In this document: positions 17,570-26,175 of the stretch, piece after piece
How positions within the stretch are numbered: position 1 is the stretch's first letter
How the letters are laid out: every line of letters starts with the position of its first letter
Assembly (NCBI RefSeq): GCF_014193425.1
Contig: NZ_JACHZG010000001.1
Span: 1,550,001-1,614,000 of the forward strand
Direction of reading: 5' to 3'
Length of the DNA: 64,000 bases
Source of the DNA: Microlunatus antarcticus
Lineage (GTDB): Bacteria; Actinomycetota; Actinomycetes; Propionibacteriales; Propionibacteriaceae
Notes under the pieces: generated by a model
What the model saw: only the letters and a program-made list of their open reading frames with translations
Database searches by the model: none
Told to the model about the DNA's origin: nothing
Made by a program: the position numbers and the translations under genes

Positions 17570-18994
17570 ATGGGCAGAACGTTGAGCGAGAAGGTCTGGG
17601 ACGACCACGTCGTCCGCTCGAGCGAGGGCGAGCCGGACCTGCTCTACATCGACCTGCACCTCGTGCACGAGGTCACCAGCCCGCAGGCCTTCGACGGCCT
17701 GCGTCAGGCCGGCCGCCCCGTACGGCGTCCGGACCTCACACTGGCGACCGAGGACCACAACACCCCGACGCTGAACATCGACCAGCCGATCGCGGACCCG
17801 GTCTCGCGCACGCAGGTCGACACGCTGCGGCACAACGCCGCCGAGTTCGGCGTCCGGATCCACTCCCTGGGCGACCTCGACCAGGGCATCGTCCACATCA
17901 TCGGCCCGCAGCTGGGCCTGACCCAGCCCGGCCTGACGATCGTCTGCGGCGACTCGCACACCTCCACCCACGGGGCGTTCGGATCGATCGCCTTCGGCAT
18001 CGGCACCTCCGAGGTCGAGCACGTGCTCGCCACCCAGACACTCATGCAGGCGAAGCCGCAGACCATGGCGGTGAACGTCGAGGGCGAGCTGCCCCCGGGC
18101 GTCACGTCCAAGGACATCGTCCTGGCGCTGATCGCCAAGGTCGGCACCGGCGGCGGTCAGGGCTACATCGTGGAGTACCGCGGGTCGACCATCGAGGCGC
18201 TCTCCATGGAGGGCCGGATGACGATCTGCAACATGAGCATCGAGTGGGGCGCCAAGGCCGGCCTGATGGCGCCGGACGAGACGACGTTCGCCTACCTGAA
18301 GGGCCGTCCGCACGCGCCGACCGGTGCCGACTGGGACGCCGCGGTCGAGTACTGGTCGACGCTGAAGAGCGACCCGGACGCCGAGTTCGACGTCGAGGTC
18401 GACCTCGACGCGTCCCAGCTGACGCCGTTCGTCACCTGGGGGACCAACCCGGGCCAAGGCGTCCCGCTGGGCGCGTCCGTGCCGGACCCCGAGACGTTCG
18501 TCGAGGCGAGCGACCGCGTCGCCGCGACCAAGGCGCTGGAGTACATGGCCCTGCTGCCCGGCACCCCGATGCGCGAGGTCGCCGTCGACACCGTGTTCCT
18601 GGGGTCGTGCACCAACGGCCGGATCGAGGACCTGCGGGCCGCGGCCGCGGTGATCGAGGGCCGCCACGTCGCCGACTCCGTCCGCATGCTCGTCGTGCCG
18701 GGCTCGGCCCGCGTGCGGCTGCAGGCCGAGTCCGAGGGCCTGGACGTCGTGTTCAAGGACGCTGGTGCCGAGTGGCGCGCCGCCGGGTGCTCGATGTGCC
18801 TGGGCATGAACCCCGACCAGCTGGCCCCCGGGGAGCGTTCCGCGTCGACCTCGAACCGCAACTTCGAGGGCCGCCAGGGCAAGGGCGGCCGGACGCACCT
18901 GGTGAGCCCGCTCGTCGCGGCGGCCACGGCCGTGCGCGGCACGCTGAGCTCGCCCGCCGACCTGGACGCCGACGCGCTCGTCGGTGCTCGCTGA
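17570..18994 (+). CDS. leuC: 3-isopropylmalate dehydratase large subunit
   Basis: A 474-aa large subunit of isopropylmalate isomerase, converting 2- to 3-isopropylmalate in leucine synthesis. The aconitase-type 4Fe-4S ligands are visible as Cys347 (FLGSCTNGR), Cys407 and Cys410 (GCSMCLGMN). SRTQVDTL and [12 protein letters not shown] are also conserved. GGAGGAGCG precedes the ATG. It is followed by leuD after 25 bases and is expected to be regulated by the divergent NdgR. Confidence 0.98.
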   Translation: MGRTLSEKVWDDHVVRSSEGEPDLLYIDLHLVHEVTSPQAFDGLRQAGRPVRRPDLTLATEDHNTPTLNIDQPIADPVSRTQVDTLRHNAAEFGVRIHSLGDLDQGIVHIIGPQLGLTQPGLTIVCGDSHTSTHGAFGSIAFGIGTSEVEHVLATQTLMQAKPQTMAVNVEGELPPGVTSKDIVLALIAKVGTGGGQGYIVEYRGSTIEALSMEGRMTICNMSIEWGAKAGLMAPDETTFAYLKGRPHAPTGADWDAAVEYWSTLKSDPDAEFDVEVDLDASQLTPFVTWGTNPGQGVPLGASVPDPETFVEASDRVAATKALEYMALLPGTPMREVAVDTVFLGSCTNGRIEDLRAAAAVIEGRHVADSVRMLVVPGSARVRLQAESEGLDVVFKDAGAEWRAAGCSMCLGMNPDQLAPGERSASTSNRNFEGRQGKGGRTHLVSPLVAAATAVRGTLSSPADLDADALVGAR

Positions 18995-19019
18995 GCCCCG
19001 GACCGAGGACAGGACAGAC

Positions 19020-19631
19020 ATGGACGCCTTCACCACCCACACCGGGACCGCGCTGCCGCTGCGTCGCAGCAACGTCGACACCGACCAGATCATCCCCGCG
19101 GTCTACCTCAAGCGGGTGACCAAGACGGGCTTCGAGGACGGGCTGTTCGCCGCCTGGCGCAAGGACCCCGACTTCGTGCTCAACCGGCCGCAGTACGCCG
19201 GCGCGACGATCATCGTGCCCGGACCTGACTTCGGCACCGGGTCGTCGCGGGAGCACGCCGTCTGGGCGCTGCAGAACTACGGCTTCCGGGTCGTCATCGG
19301 GTCCCGCTTCGGCGACATCTTCCGCAGCAACGCGGGCAAGGCGGGCCTGCTGGTGGCCCTGGTCGACCAGAAGGTCGTCGAGGAGCTGTGGGACTACGTC
19401 GAGGAGCACCCGCAGGCGCCGATCACGGTCGACCTGCACGAGCGCACCATCGTCGCCCCCGGCTTCGAGGCGGGCTTCGAGATCGACGACTACACCCGCT
19501 GGCGCCTGCTCGAGGGTCTGGACGACATCGGTCTGACCCTGCGCCAGGTGCACGCCATCGACGCCTACGAAGGGGGCCGGCCCACCTTCAAGCCGGCCAC
19601 CCTGCCGGCGAAGGTCGCCTCGGCCTCCTGA
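19020..19631 (+). CDS. leuD: 3-isopropylmalate dehydratase small subunit
   Basis: A 203-aa partner of LeuC. The substrate-recognition swivelling domain shows [15 protein letters not shown] near the start, [14 protein letters not shown] near residue 77 and [15 protein letters not shown] near residue 100. ATG at 19020, with AGGACAG upstream. Length is normal. It forms an operon with leuC. Confidence 0.98.
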   Translation: MDAFTTHTGTALPLRRSNVDTDQIIPAVYLKRVTKTGFEDGLFAAWRKDPDFVLNRPQYAGATIIVPGPDFGTGSSREHAVWALQNYGFRVVIGSRFGDIFRSNAGKAGLLVALVDQKVVEELWDYVEEHPQAPITVDLHERTIVAPGFEAGFEIDDYTRWRLLEGLDDIGLTLRQVHAIDAYEGGRPTFKPATLPAKVASAS

Positions 19632-19733
19632 GGCGAACTTTTATCTCATCTCACGCCGATTCTCAGCGAGGCTATTTGTCCTGAGAGCGGACGATCTCCT
19701 AATCTTCCGACGCGCGCCGTAGTGGGGCTACGG

Positions 19734-19752
19734 GGTCGGGCCAGGCCCGACC
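19734..19752 (+). terminator. Hairpin between leuD and the HU gene
   Basis: GGTCGGG, loop CCAGG, CCCGACC. It lies about 100 bases after the leuD stop and 24 bases before the HU start, so it could end leuCD transcripts or form part of the HU leader. The surrounding 145-base gap is visibly more A/T-rich than the genes and probably carries the HU promoter. Confidence 0.45.
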
Positions 19753-19775
19753 TTGCGCGCGGTTCGGGAGGACCA

Positions 19776-20057
19776 ATGAACAAGGCAGAGCTGATCAAAG
19801 AGCTGTCGACGCACTTCGACGGCAGCCGGACCGACGCTGCGCACGCGCTGGCGGCGGTGGTGGAGACCATCACGACGACGGTCTCGACGGGGGAGAAGGT
19901 GTCCGTCACGGGCTTCGGCGTCTTCGAGAAGATCGACCGGCCGGCGCGGACCGTGCGGAACCCGCGGACGGGTGAGCGCAAGGAGGCTGCACCGACCTCG
20001 GTCGTGCGCTTCCGGCCCGGCACCGACCTCAAGACGTCGGTGGCCGGCGGCGCGTAG
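19776..20057 (+). CDS. hup: HU-family DNA-binding protein
   Basis: A 93-aa histone-like protein. NKAELIKELSTHFDG is the dimerisation start, VSVTGFGVFEKIDRPARTVRNPRTGE is the DNA-binding arm, and FRPGTDLKTSV is at the end. GGGAGGACCA sits directly before the ATG. There is no Lys/Ala-rich C-terminal tail of the mycobacterial HupB kind, so this is a plain HU. The leuCD-hup order is conserved in actinobacteria. Confidence 0.95.
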   Translation: MNKAELIKELSTHFDGSRTDAAHALAAVVETITTTVSTGEKVSVTGFGVFEKIDRPARTVRNPRTGERKEAAPTSVVRFRPGTDLKTSVAGGA

Positions 20058-20078
20058 GCCTCCGGGTCGCCGCCGGAC

Positions 20079-20939
20079 CTACAGCCAGGCGGACAGCACC
20101 GACGTCCCGGTCAGCACGGCGTGCAGCCGCTGGCCGGGACGCAGCGCCCGCAGGCCGTCGGCCAGGCGGTCGTCGGGCAGGTCCACCCGGACGCCCTCGG
20201 ACGTCACCGCACGGCCGGCACCGTCCTCGCGCCCGACGGTGGTGACGGCCGCGTACGTGCCGAGGCGGCCGGTCGCGTCGTCCACCAGGGCGGCGGTGGC
20301 CGGGCCGAGCCCGAGCCCGACCGCGTCGGCGAGGTCCACCTCGGTGTCGACGTCGCGCCGCGCGTCGGGCACCGCTGTCGCGAGCCGCTCGTCGGTCAGC
20401 GGCACCGCGGACGAGCTGTGATGAGCCGCGGCGGAACGGCCCTGGAAGTGCGGCGCGAGGGCGACGCCCGCGCCGGCGTGGAGCATCGACGTCCCGATCC
20501 CCGTGGCGTCGGGCAGGTAGGACCGCTCGTACGCCACCGCGCCCCGGAGGACGACCGCGACCGAGGTCGGGCGGAGCGCGGGGAGGTCGCCGACGCAGGC
20601 GAGCACGCGGTCGAGGCCGTCGCCCCGGAGACGTTCCGCGCCCTGGCGCAGGGCGTCGTTCATCCCGGCCGGCCGGGTCTCCGGTACGACGACGACGGAG
20701 CTCAGGCCCGCGCGCGCGAGTCGATGGGCCAGCGCCGGCTGGTCGCTGACGACCACCACCGCCTCGACGGAGGTGACGAGCGCGTGCAGCGTGTCGACGG
20801 CCATCGTCCAGGCCAGGCGACGCCGCAGCGGCTGGGGCAGGGGCGCCAGGCGGGACTTGACCAGCTCGCCGGCCTTGAGGGCGACCACGGCCCCGACGCC
20901 GCCCCCGGCGCTGAGGGCGGAGGCGGACGTGGTGGGCAT
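20079..20939 (-). CDS. cofC: 2-phospho-L-lactate (phosphoenolpyruvate) guanylyltransferase with C-terminal extension
   Basis: A 286-aa enzyme of coenzyme F420 synthesis that activates phosphoenolpyruvate or phospholactate with GTP. Visible are VVALKAGELVKSRLAPL (the KxxxxKSRL nucleotide site), VLACVGDLPALRPTS with the catalytic Asp, and the product region GIGTSML...HFQGRSAAAH. Typical CofC/FbiD proteins are about 210-230 aa. Here about 60-70 extra residues follow TYAAVTTVG. GGAG lies 6 bases before the ATG. It is divergent from plsC. No fbiA/fbiB partners are in the window. Confidence 0.88.
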   Translation of the reverse strand: MPTTSASALSAGGGVGAVVALKAGELVKSRLAPLPQPLRRRLAWTMAVDTLHALVTSVEAVVVVSDQPALAHRLARAGLSSVVVVPETRPAGMNDALRQGAERLRGDGLDRVLACVGDLPALRPTSVAVVLRGAVAYERSYLPDATGIGTSMLHAGAGVALAPHFQGRSAAAHHSSSAVPLTDERLATAVPDARRDVDTEVDLADAVGLGLGPATAALVDDATGRLGTYAAVTTVGREDGAGRAVTSEGVRVDLPDDRLADGLRALRPGQRLHAVLTGTSVLSAWL

Positions 20940-20987
20940 GGGCGGCTCCGATGCTCCCACGGCGGGCAAGCGCATAGGGTGACGCGC

Positions 20988-21725
20988 GTGCCCCGGCTGG
21001 ACGTGGTCAACCGCGAGCCGGGGGACGCGACGATCCGACCGCTGGTCAAGGTGCTCAACGTCGTCCTCGCCCCGCTGAGCCGGCGCGACTGGGCGGGCAC
21101 CGACCGGCTCCCCGCCACCGGCGGGGTGATCGTCGTGGCCAACCACATCTCCAACGCCGATCCGCTCGCGCTCGGGCAGTTCCTCGCGTACGCCGGCCGG
21201 TGGCCGCGGTTCCTGGCCAAGAGCTCGCTCTTCGGCGTGCCGCTGGTCGGCGGCCTGCTGCGCGGTGCCGGGCAGATCCCGGTCGAACGGGGGAGCAGCC
21301 ACGCCGGCGACGCGCTCGCGGCGGCCCGCGCGGCGCTGACCGAGGGACGGGCCGTCGTCGTCTACCCCGAGGGCACGATCACCTTCGACCCCGACCTGTG
21401 GCCGATGCGGGGTCGGACGGGGGCCGCCCGCCTCGCCCTGGCGACCGGCTGCCCGGTCGTCCCGGTCGGGCAGTGGGGCGCAGAGGAGTTCCTGCACGGC
21501 CGGACCGTCGGGGTGCCCCGCTTCTGGGCCCGGCCGACGCTGCGGATGCTCGTCGGTGCGCCCGTGCCGCTGGACGACCTGCGCGACCGGCCGGTCGACG
21601 CCGCCGTCCTGCGCGACGCGACGGAACGGATCATGGGGGCGCTGACCGTGCTGGTCGAGCAGCTCCGGGGCGAGACGGCCCCCGTGGAACGCTTCGACCC
21701 CCGCGCCGACCGGACGCTCTCGTGA
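20988..21725 (+). CDS. plsC: 1-acyl-sn-glycerol-3-phosphate acyltransferase family protein
   Basis: A 245-aa PlsC-type acyltransferase making phosphatidate from lysophosphatidate. The catalytic motif NHISNAD (HX4D) is near residue 50, and the glycerol-phosphate motif YPEGTITFD near residue 126. GTG at 20988 is chosen with AGGGTG 6 bases upstream; GTG 20979 is an alternative. The stop overlaps gpsA (GTGA), which supplies the glycerol-3-phosphate used in the same pathway. Confidence 0.92.
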   Translation: MPRLDVVNREPGDATIRPLVKVLNVVLAPLSRRDWAGTDRLPATGGVIVVANHISNADPLALGQFLAYAGRWPRFLAKSSLFGVPLVGGLLRGAGQIPVERGSSHAGDALAAARAALTEGRAVVVYPEGTITFDPDLWPMRGRTGAARLALATGCPVVPVGQWGAEEFLHGRTVGVPRFWARPTLRMLVGAPVPLDDLRDRPVDAAVLRDATERIMGALTVLVEQLRGETAPVERFDPRADRTLS

Positions 21726-22714
21726 AGGTCGCCGTGATGGGCGCGGGGACCTGGGGCACGACCTTCGGGCTCGTCGTGGGCGACTCGGGCCACGAGGTGA
21801 CGCTGTGGGCCCGCCGGCCCGAGCTCGCGGCGGCGATCAACGCGACCGGCCGCAACCCGGACTACCTGCCCGACGTCGAGCTGCCCGCCACTCTTCGGGC
21901 CGTGAGCGACCCGGCCGAGGCGATGGCGGGGGCGTACGCGGTGGTCCTCGCCGTGCCCTCGCAGCGGCTGCGCGAGACGCTCGCCGGGTGGGACGTCCCG
22001 ACCGACGCCCGGGTCGTCAGCCTGGCCAAGGGCATCGAGCTCGGCACCGGCCGGCGGATGAGCGAGGTGGTCCGCGAGGTCGCCGGCGTCGAGCCCGACC
22101 GCCTCGCCGTCGTCACCGGACCCAACCTCGCCCGCGAGATCGCCGCCCGCCAGCCGTCCGCGAGCGTGGCCGCGAGCGTGTCGGAGTCGACGGCGAACGA
22201 CGTGCAGCGGATCTGCCACACGCCCGCGTTCCGCGTCTACACGAACGCCGACGTCGTGGGCTGCGAGCTGGCCGGCGCGACCAAGAACGTGATCGCGCTC
22301 GGGGTGGGCATGGCCGTGGGGCTGGGCTTCGGCGCCAACGCGACCGCCTCGCTCATCACCCGTGGCCTGGCCGAGACGAGCCGCCTCGGCGTCGCGCTGG
22401 GGGCCGACCCGTACACGTTCGCGGGGCTGGCCGGCCTGGGGGACCTCGTCGCCACGTGCGCCTCGCCGCTCTCCCGGAACCGCACGTTCGGCGAGGAGCT
22501 GGGCCGGGGACGTTCCGTGGAGGACATCAGCCGTTCCACCCGCCAGGTCGCCGAGGGCGTGCTCTCCTGCGCCTCGGTGCAGGCCCTCGCCCACGAGCAC
22601 GGCGTCGAGATGCCGATCGCCGAGCACGTCGCGGCGGTCATCGCGGGCGACCTGACGCCGGCCCAGGGGGTCAAGGACCTGATGGGCCGTACGCCCGGCC
22701 GCGAACGCGACTGA
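21722..22714 (+). CDS. gpsA: Glycerol-3-phosphate dehydrogenase [NAD(P)+]
   Basis: A 330-aa enzyme reducing dihydroxyacetone phosphate to sn-glycerol-3-phosphate for phospholipid synthesis. The cofactor motif MGAGTWGTTFG is at the start. GPNLAREIA, the catalytic region ELAGATKNVIALGVGMAVGL with the conserved Lys, and GLGDLVATC are all present. GTG start coupled to plsC. Normal length. Confidence 0.97.
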   Translation: MKVAVMGAGTWGTTFGLVVGDSGHEVTLWARRPELAAAINATGRNPDYLPDVELPATLRAVSDPAEAMAGAYAVVLAVPSQRLRETLAGWDVPTDARVVSLAKGIELGTGRRMSEVVREVAGVEPDRLAVVTGPNLAREIAARQPSASVAASVSESTANDVQRICHTPAFRVYTNADVVGCELAGATKNVIALGVGMAVGLGFGANATASLITRGLAETSRLGVALGADPYTFAGLAGLGDLVATCASPLSRNRTFGEELGRGRSVEDISRSTRQVAEGVLSCASVQALAHEHGVEMPIAEHVAAVIAGDLTPAQGVKDLMGRTPGRERD

Positions 22715-22722
22715 CGGCTGCC

Positions 22723-23862
22723 TCAGAGCTGGTCGAGCGACTGCTCGAGGTCGCGCCAGAGGTCCTCGACGTGCTCGACGCCGACGGACAGGCGGACGAG
22801 CCCCTCGGGGACGACGGGCAGCTCGGCGGACCAGCGGCGCCGGCGCTCGAAGGTCGACTCGACGCTGCCCAGGCTCGTGGCGTGGGTCCACAGCGCGCAG
22901 CCGTCGATGAAGCGCTCGGCGGTCCCGGCGTCGGCGAGGTCGATCGACAGGAGCGAGCCGAAGCCGTCCATCGTCGCGGCGGCCCGCGCGTGGCCGGGGT
23001 CGTCCGGCAGGCTCGGGTGGCGGACGCGGCTCACCGCCGGGTGACCGGCCAGCCGCGCGGCCAGCGTGGCCGCGCTGTCCTGGGCCGCGCGGACGCGGAG
23101 TGGCATCGTGCGCACGCCGCGCAGGGCGAGCCAGGCCTCCATCGTCCCGGGGATCGCGCCGCTGTCGTGGCGGACGGCCGCGAGGTCGGCGAAGAGGTCG
23201 TCGGCGTCCGCGTCGGGCCGGACGGTCAGGGCGCCCAGGAGGAGGTCGGAGTGACCGCCGACGAACTTGGTGCCCGACTCCACGACGACGTCGAAGCCGT
23301 GCTCCAGCGGACGCTGGACGAGGGCGGACGCGAAGGTGTTGTCGACGACCGTACGGACCCGGCCGCGCAGGGCGGCGCCGATCGCGGGCAGGTCGGCGAC
23401 CTCCATCAGCGGGTTGGTCGGGGACTCCAGCCAGACGAGGTCGGCGCCGTCGGCGGCGGTGAGCACGGCCTCGGTGTCGGCGACGTCGACCGTCCGGACG
23501 GTCCAGCCGAACTTCTCCGCCCGGCTCTGCACGAGGGCCGCGACGCCGAGGTAGCAGCTCGACGGCAGCACGATCGTGCCGCCCGGGGCGAGCTGCTCGA
23601 GCACGGCGCTCGCCGCGGCCATCCCGCTCGCGAACGTGAGCGCGCGGCCCCGGCCCAGCGCGCCGAGGACGTCCTCGAGCGCGGTCCACGTGTCGTTGCC
23701 GTCCCGGCCGTAGCCGAGGGTGGTCGCCGCGGCGGTGTCGTGCGCCCCCACGTACGTCGACGCCATCACGGGGGAGACGTTCAGCGGGGCGCCCGGCGTA
23801 CGCGGCGGTCGGCCCAGGCTCACGGCGAGGGTCTCGGGGCGGAGGTCGGGATGGCTGCTCAC
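22723..23862 (-). CDS. Cys/Met-metabolism PLP-dependent enzyme (cystathionine gamma-lyase/synthase family)
   Basis: A 379-aa PLP enzyme. YGRDGNDTWTALEDVLGAL and FASGMAAASAVLEQL form the cofactor region, and the PLP lysine lies in VESGTKFVGGHSDLLLGAL near residue 202. DNTFAS and RHPSLPDDPGH follow. The subfamily (gamma-lyase, gamma-synthase or another) cannot be fixed from sequence. GTG start at 23862 with AGGAGAAGG upstream. It is divergent from ddl with 96 bases between, and this position is common in actinobacteria. Confidence 0.9.
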   Translation of the reverse strand: MSSHPDLRPETLAVSLGRPPRTPGAPLNVSPVMASTYVGAHDTAAATTLGYGRDGNDTWTALEDVLGALGRGRALTFASGMAAASAVLEQLAPGGTIVLPSSCYLGVAALVQSRAEKFGWTVRTVDVADTEAVLTAADGADLVWLESPTNPLMEVADLPAIGAALRGRVRTVVDNTFASALVQRPLEHGFDVVVESGTKFVGGHSDLLLGALTVRPDADADDLFADLAAVRHDSGAIPGTMEAWLALRGVRTMPLRVRAAQDSAATLAARLAGHPAVSRVRHPSLPDDPGHARAAATMDGFGSLLSIDLADAGTAERFIDGCALWTHATSLGSVESTFERRRRWSAELPVVPEGLVRLSVGVEHVEDLWRDLEQSLDQL

Positions 23863-23958
23863 GAGCCCATCCTTCTCCTCGCGCGCGCCGACCTGGGTGC
23901 GGAGTCCCGCGCCGGTAGGGTCCGGCGTGGCAGGCGGGCGAGCTTCAGCGGAGGTGTG

Positions 23959-25143
23959 GTGACGACGGAGCCGGATCTGGGCACGCGTCCGGACGCGGGT
24001 CGACGGGTGCGGGTGGCCCTGGTGTTCGGCGGCGTCAGCAGCGAACACGGGGTGTCCTGCCTGACCGCGGGCGGGGTGTTCGCGGCGCTCGACGCCGACC
24101 GCTACGAGGTCCTCGGCGTGGGCATCACGCCGACCGGGCGCTGGGTCCTGGTCGACGAGGACGTCCTGCGGTCGCTCGAGGTCGTCGACGGACGGCTGCC
24201 CGAGCTCAGCGAGGACGCGCCCGACGCCATCCTCATGACCCACGGGCCCGGGAGCCGCCTCGCGGTGCAGGACACGGTCTCGTACGGCGGGGTCGACAGC
24301 CGCTCCGCCCTGTCCTGGCTCGGGCCGGTCGACGTCGCGCTCAGCCTGCTGCACGGCCCGTTCGGCGAGGACGGCACGATCCAGGGCCTGTTCGAGATGA
24401 TGGGCACGCGCTACGTCGGGGCCGGCGTGCTCGCCAGCGCCGTGGGCATGGACAAGCACTTCATGAAGCTGGTGCTCAGCGCCTCCGGGCTGCCGGTCGG
24501 GCCGTTCGTCACGATCACGCCAGCCGGGTGGGCGCGGGACCGTTCCGCGTGCCTCGACGCCGTGGCCACGCTGCGCTTCCCGGTCTTCGTCAAGCCGGCC
24601 CGCGGCGGCTCGAGCCTCGGCATCTCCAGGGTCGAGGCGGCCGACGGCGACACCGCCCTCGAGGCCGCGATCGCGCTCGCGCAGCGCTACGACCCGAAGG
24701 TCGTCGTGGAGGAGGGCTTCGTCGACGCGCGCGAGCTCGAGTGCGGCGTGCTCTCCGACGTCGACGGCGGTGCGCCGCTGGCCAGCGAGATCGCCGAGAT
24801 CCGGGTGCACAGCGCGTCGGGCTTCTACGACTTCGAGGCCAAGTACCTCCCCGAGGAGCAGGTCGACCTCGACGTGCCCGCCCGGGTCGACCCGGCCGTC
24901 GCGGACGAGGTGCGCGCCCTGGCCGTGCGGACGTTCGAGGCCGTCGGCTGCGAGGGCCTCGCCCGCGTGGACGTCTTCCTCACCCACGACCACCGCGTGG
25001 TCGTCAACGAGATCAACACGATGCCCGGCTTCACCGCGCACTCGATGTTCCCGCGGATGTGGGCGGCCAGCGGCCTCGCCTACCCCGAGCTCCTCGACCG
25101 CCTGATCACCCTCGCGCTGCGGCGCCCGGTCGGGCTCCGCTAG
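23959..25143 (+). CDS. ddl: D-alanine--D-alanine ligase
   Basis: A 394-aa ATP-grasp ligase making D-Ala-D-Ala for peptidoglycan. VFGGVSSEHGVSCLTA is the N-terminal motif, LHGPFGEDGTIQGLFE the second, and FVKPARGGSSLGISRV the ATP-binding region. VNEINTMPGFTAHSMFPRMW at the end carries the metal ligands. Phe follows Lys-Tyr in the omega-loop region (EAKYLPEEQ), consistent with a D-Ala and not D-Lac ligase. GTG start at 23959 with GGAGG 4 bases upstream. Confidence 0.96.
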   Translation: MTTEPDLGTRPDAGRRVRVALVFGGVSSEHGVSCLTAGGVFAALDADRYEVLGVGITPTGRWVLVDEDVLRSLEVVDGRLPELSEDAPDAILMTHGPGSRLAVQDTVSYGGVDSRSALSWLGPVDVALSLLHGPFGEDGTIQGLFEMMGTRYVGAGVLASAVGMDKHFMKLVLSASGLPVGPFVTITPAGWARDRSACLDAVATLRFPVFVKPARGGSSLGISRVEAADGDTALEAAIALAQRYDPKVVVEEGFVDARELECGVLSDVDGGAPLASEIAEIRVHSASGFYDFEAKYLPEEQVDLDVPARVDPAVADEVRALAVRTFEAVGCEGLARVDVFLTHDHRVVVNEINTMPGFTAHSMFPRMWAASGLAYPELLDRLITLALRRPVGLR

Positions 25144-25155
25144 CCCTCGCCGGGC

Positions 25156-25590
25156 TCAGGCGCAGGGCGTGACCAACGGGTCGTGCGCGGTGACGGCGTC
25201 GCCGACGTCGACCAGCGCACCGGTGCCGAGCGCGTAGCCCGAGGGCACCGACACCTCGACGAACGTGGCCCGCCCGATCGTCGTGAAGATCTTCCCGCCG
25301 GTCGCGTCCTCGGCGTACCAGCCGACGGCGTCGATCTGCAGGCACTCGCTCTCCCGCGTCAGCGTCGGCGGCGCGGCCACGCCGCACCGCAGCACGATGG
25401 CCGGCTTGCCCCAGGCGGCGGAGTAGACCCCGGGCTCGACCGTCCGCCGGTCCTGGTCCAGCACCTGCTCCGGCAGCGCCGCCATGACGCCCGCGCACAC
25501 CGCCGCACCGGCGGCATCAGGCGTCGGATCGTCCACCGCCACCTTCCCGCAGCCCGCGAGGAGCGTGGCCAGGGCGACCGAGACGGCCAC
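25156..25590 (-). CDS. DUF3515 family lipoprotein
   Basis: About 144 aa with a short hydrophobic start and lipobox LLAGC, then a DUF3515 domain: VCAGVMAALPEQVLDQDRR, AAWGKPAIVLRCGV and GWYAEDATGGKIFTT. DUF3515 genes regularly lie between ddl and thiL in actinobacteria; their function is unknown. The start is uncertain. GTG 25590 gives a signal peptide without the usual basic residues, while the basic stretch upstream (LRAGRVRRAAGP) has no close start codon. The next in-frame GTG is 25785, reading through an inverted-repeat element. Insertion of that element may have displaced the original start. Confidence 0.8.
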   Translation of the reverse strand: MAVSVALATLLAGCGKVAVDDPTPDAAGAAVCAGVMAALPEQVLDQDRRTVEPGVYSAAWGKPAIVLRCGVAAPPTLTRESECLQIDAVGWYAEDATGGKIFTTIGRATFVEVSVPSGYALGTGALVDVGDAVTAHDPLVTPCA

Positions 25591-25634
25591 CGGCCCGGCC
25601 GCGCGCCGGACCCGGCCCGCGCGAAGCGAGGCGG

Positions 25635-25773
25635 GAGGGCGGGCTGAGCTCGACGCCGCCGAACGTGGATGGGCCTGGCGGGAGCCCGGGCGTACAGGAT
25701 CTGCGCCCGCTCGGCGAGCGTGAGGACGCCCGGGCGGATGGTTGTGAGGCGGCGTCGAGCTCAGCCCGCCCTC
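25635..25773. repeat. 139-bp element bounded by perfect 26-bp inverted repeats
   Basis: Arms 25635-25660 and 25748-25773 are exact reverse complements over 26 bases, with core GGGCTGAGCTCGACGCCGCC. Inside are a second inverted pair, GCCCGGGCG (25684-25692) with CGCCCGGGC (25727-25735), and a central GCTCGGCGAGC. The whole could fold into one long branched hairpin. It fills the gap between the DUF3515 gene and the Lrp-like gene. It could be a non-autonomous mobile or REP-like element. No transposase is present and no second copy was seen. Confidence 0.7.
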
Positions 25774-25799
25774 ACGCCGACCCACGGACGAACCCACCC

Positions 25800-26036
25800 T
25801 CAGAGGTGCACGACCGGGCAGGTGACCGTCCGGGTGATGTCGGGAACGCTCTGGACGCGCTTGATCACCAGCGTCCCCAGCTCGTCCATGCTCTGGGCCT
25901 CGGCGCGGACGACGACGTCGTACGGACCGGTGACGTCCTCGGCGACGGTCACGCCGGTGATGCGGCGGATCGCGGCGGTCACCTCGGACGACTTGCCGAC
26001 GGTGGTCTGCACGAGGATGTAGGCCTGCACGACCAT
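25800..26036 (-). CDS. Stand-alone Lrp/AsnC ligand-binding (RAM) domain protein
   Basis: A 78-aa protein made only of the effector domain of Lrp/AsnC regulators: AYILVQTTVGKSSEVTAAIRRITGV, then GPYDVVVRAEAQSMDELGTLV and VQSVPDITRTVTCPVV. It has no DNA-binding helix. Such single-domain proteins form rings and may bind amino acids or modulate full-length Lrp proteins. The ATG at 26036 is chosen because GGAGGACGCCCG lies directly upstream. Its place between DUF3515 and thiL is conserved. Confidence 0.9.
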   Translation of the reverse strand: MVVQAYILVQTTVGKSSEVTAAIRRITGVTVAEDVTGPYDVVVRAEAQSMDELGTLVIKRVQSVPDITRTVTCPVVHL

Positions 26037-26175
26037 CGGGCGTCCTCCGGGCTCCTGCGGCCACAACCGTCCGGCGGAGGTGCTCCGTCGCCCGGCCCGG
26101 CGGCCGACCACGTACGCTCACCGGTGTGCGTCAACCTACAGGTTGCTCCGTTTCGCCGACGCACGTTCGTCGTCC

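Noticed and set aside
23862-23958. SAM or other riboswitch controlling the Cys/Met PLP enzyme
   Set aside because: The divergent gap of 96 bases is too short and no conserved riboswitch core is visible.
26100-26175. TPP riboswitch upstream of thiL-thiD
   Set aside because: The gap is only about 75 usable bases and lacks the conserved thi-box sequences.
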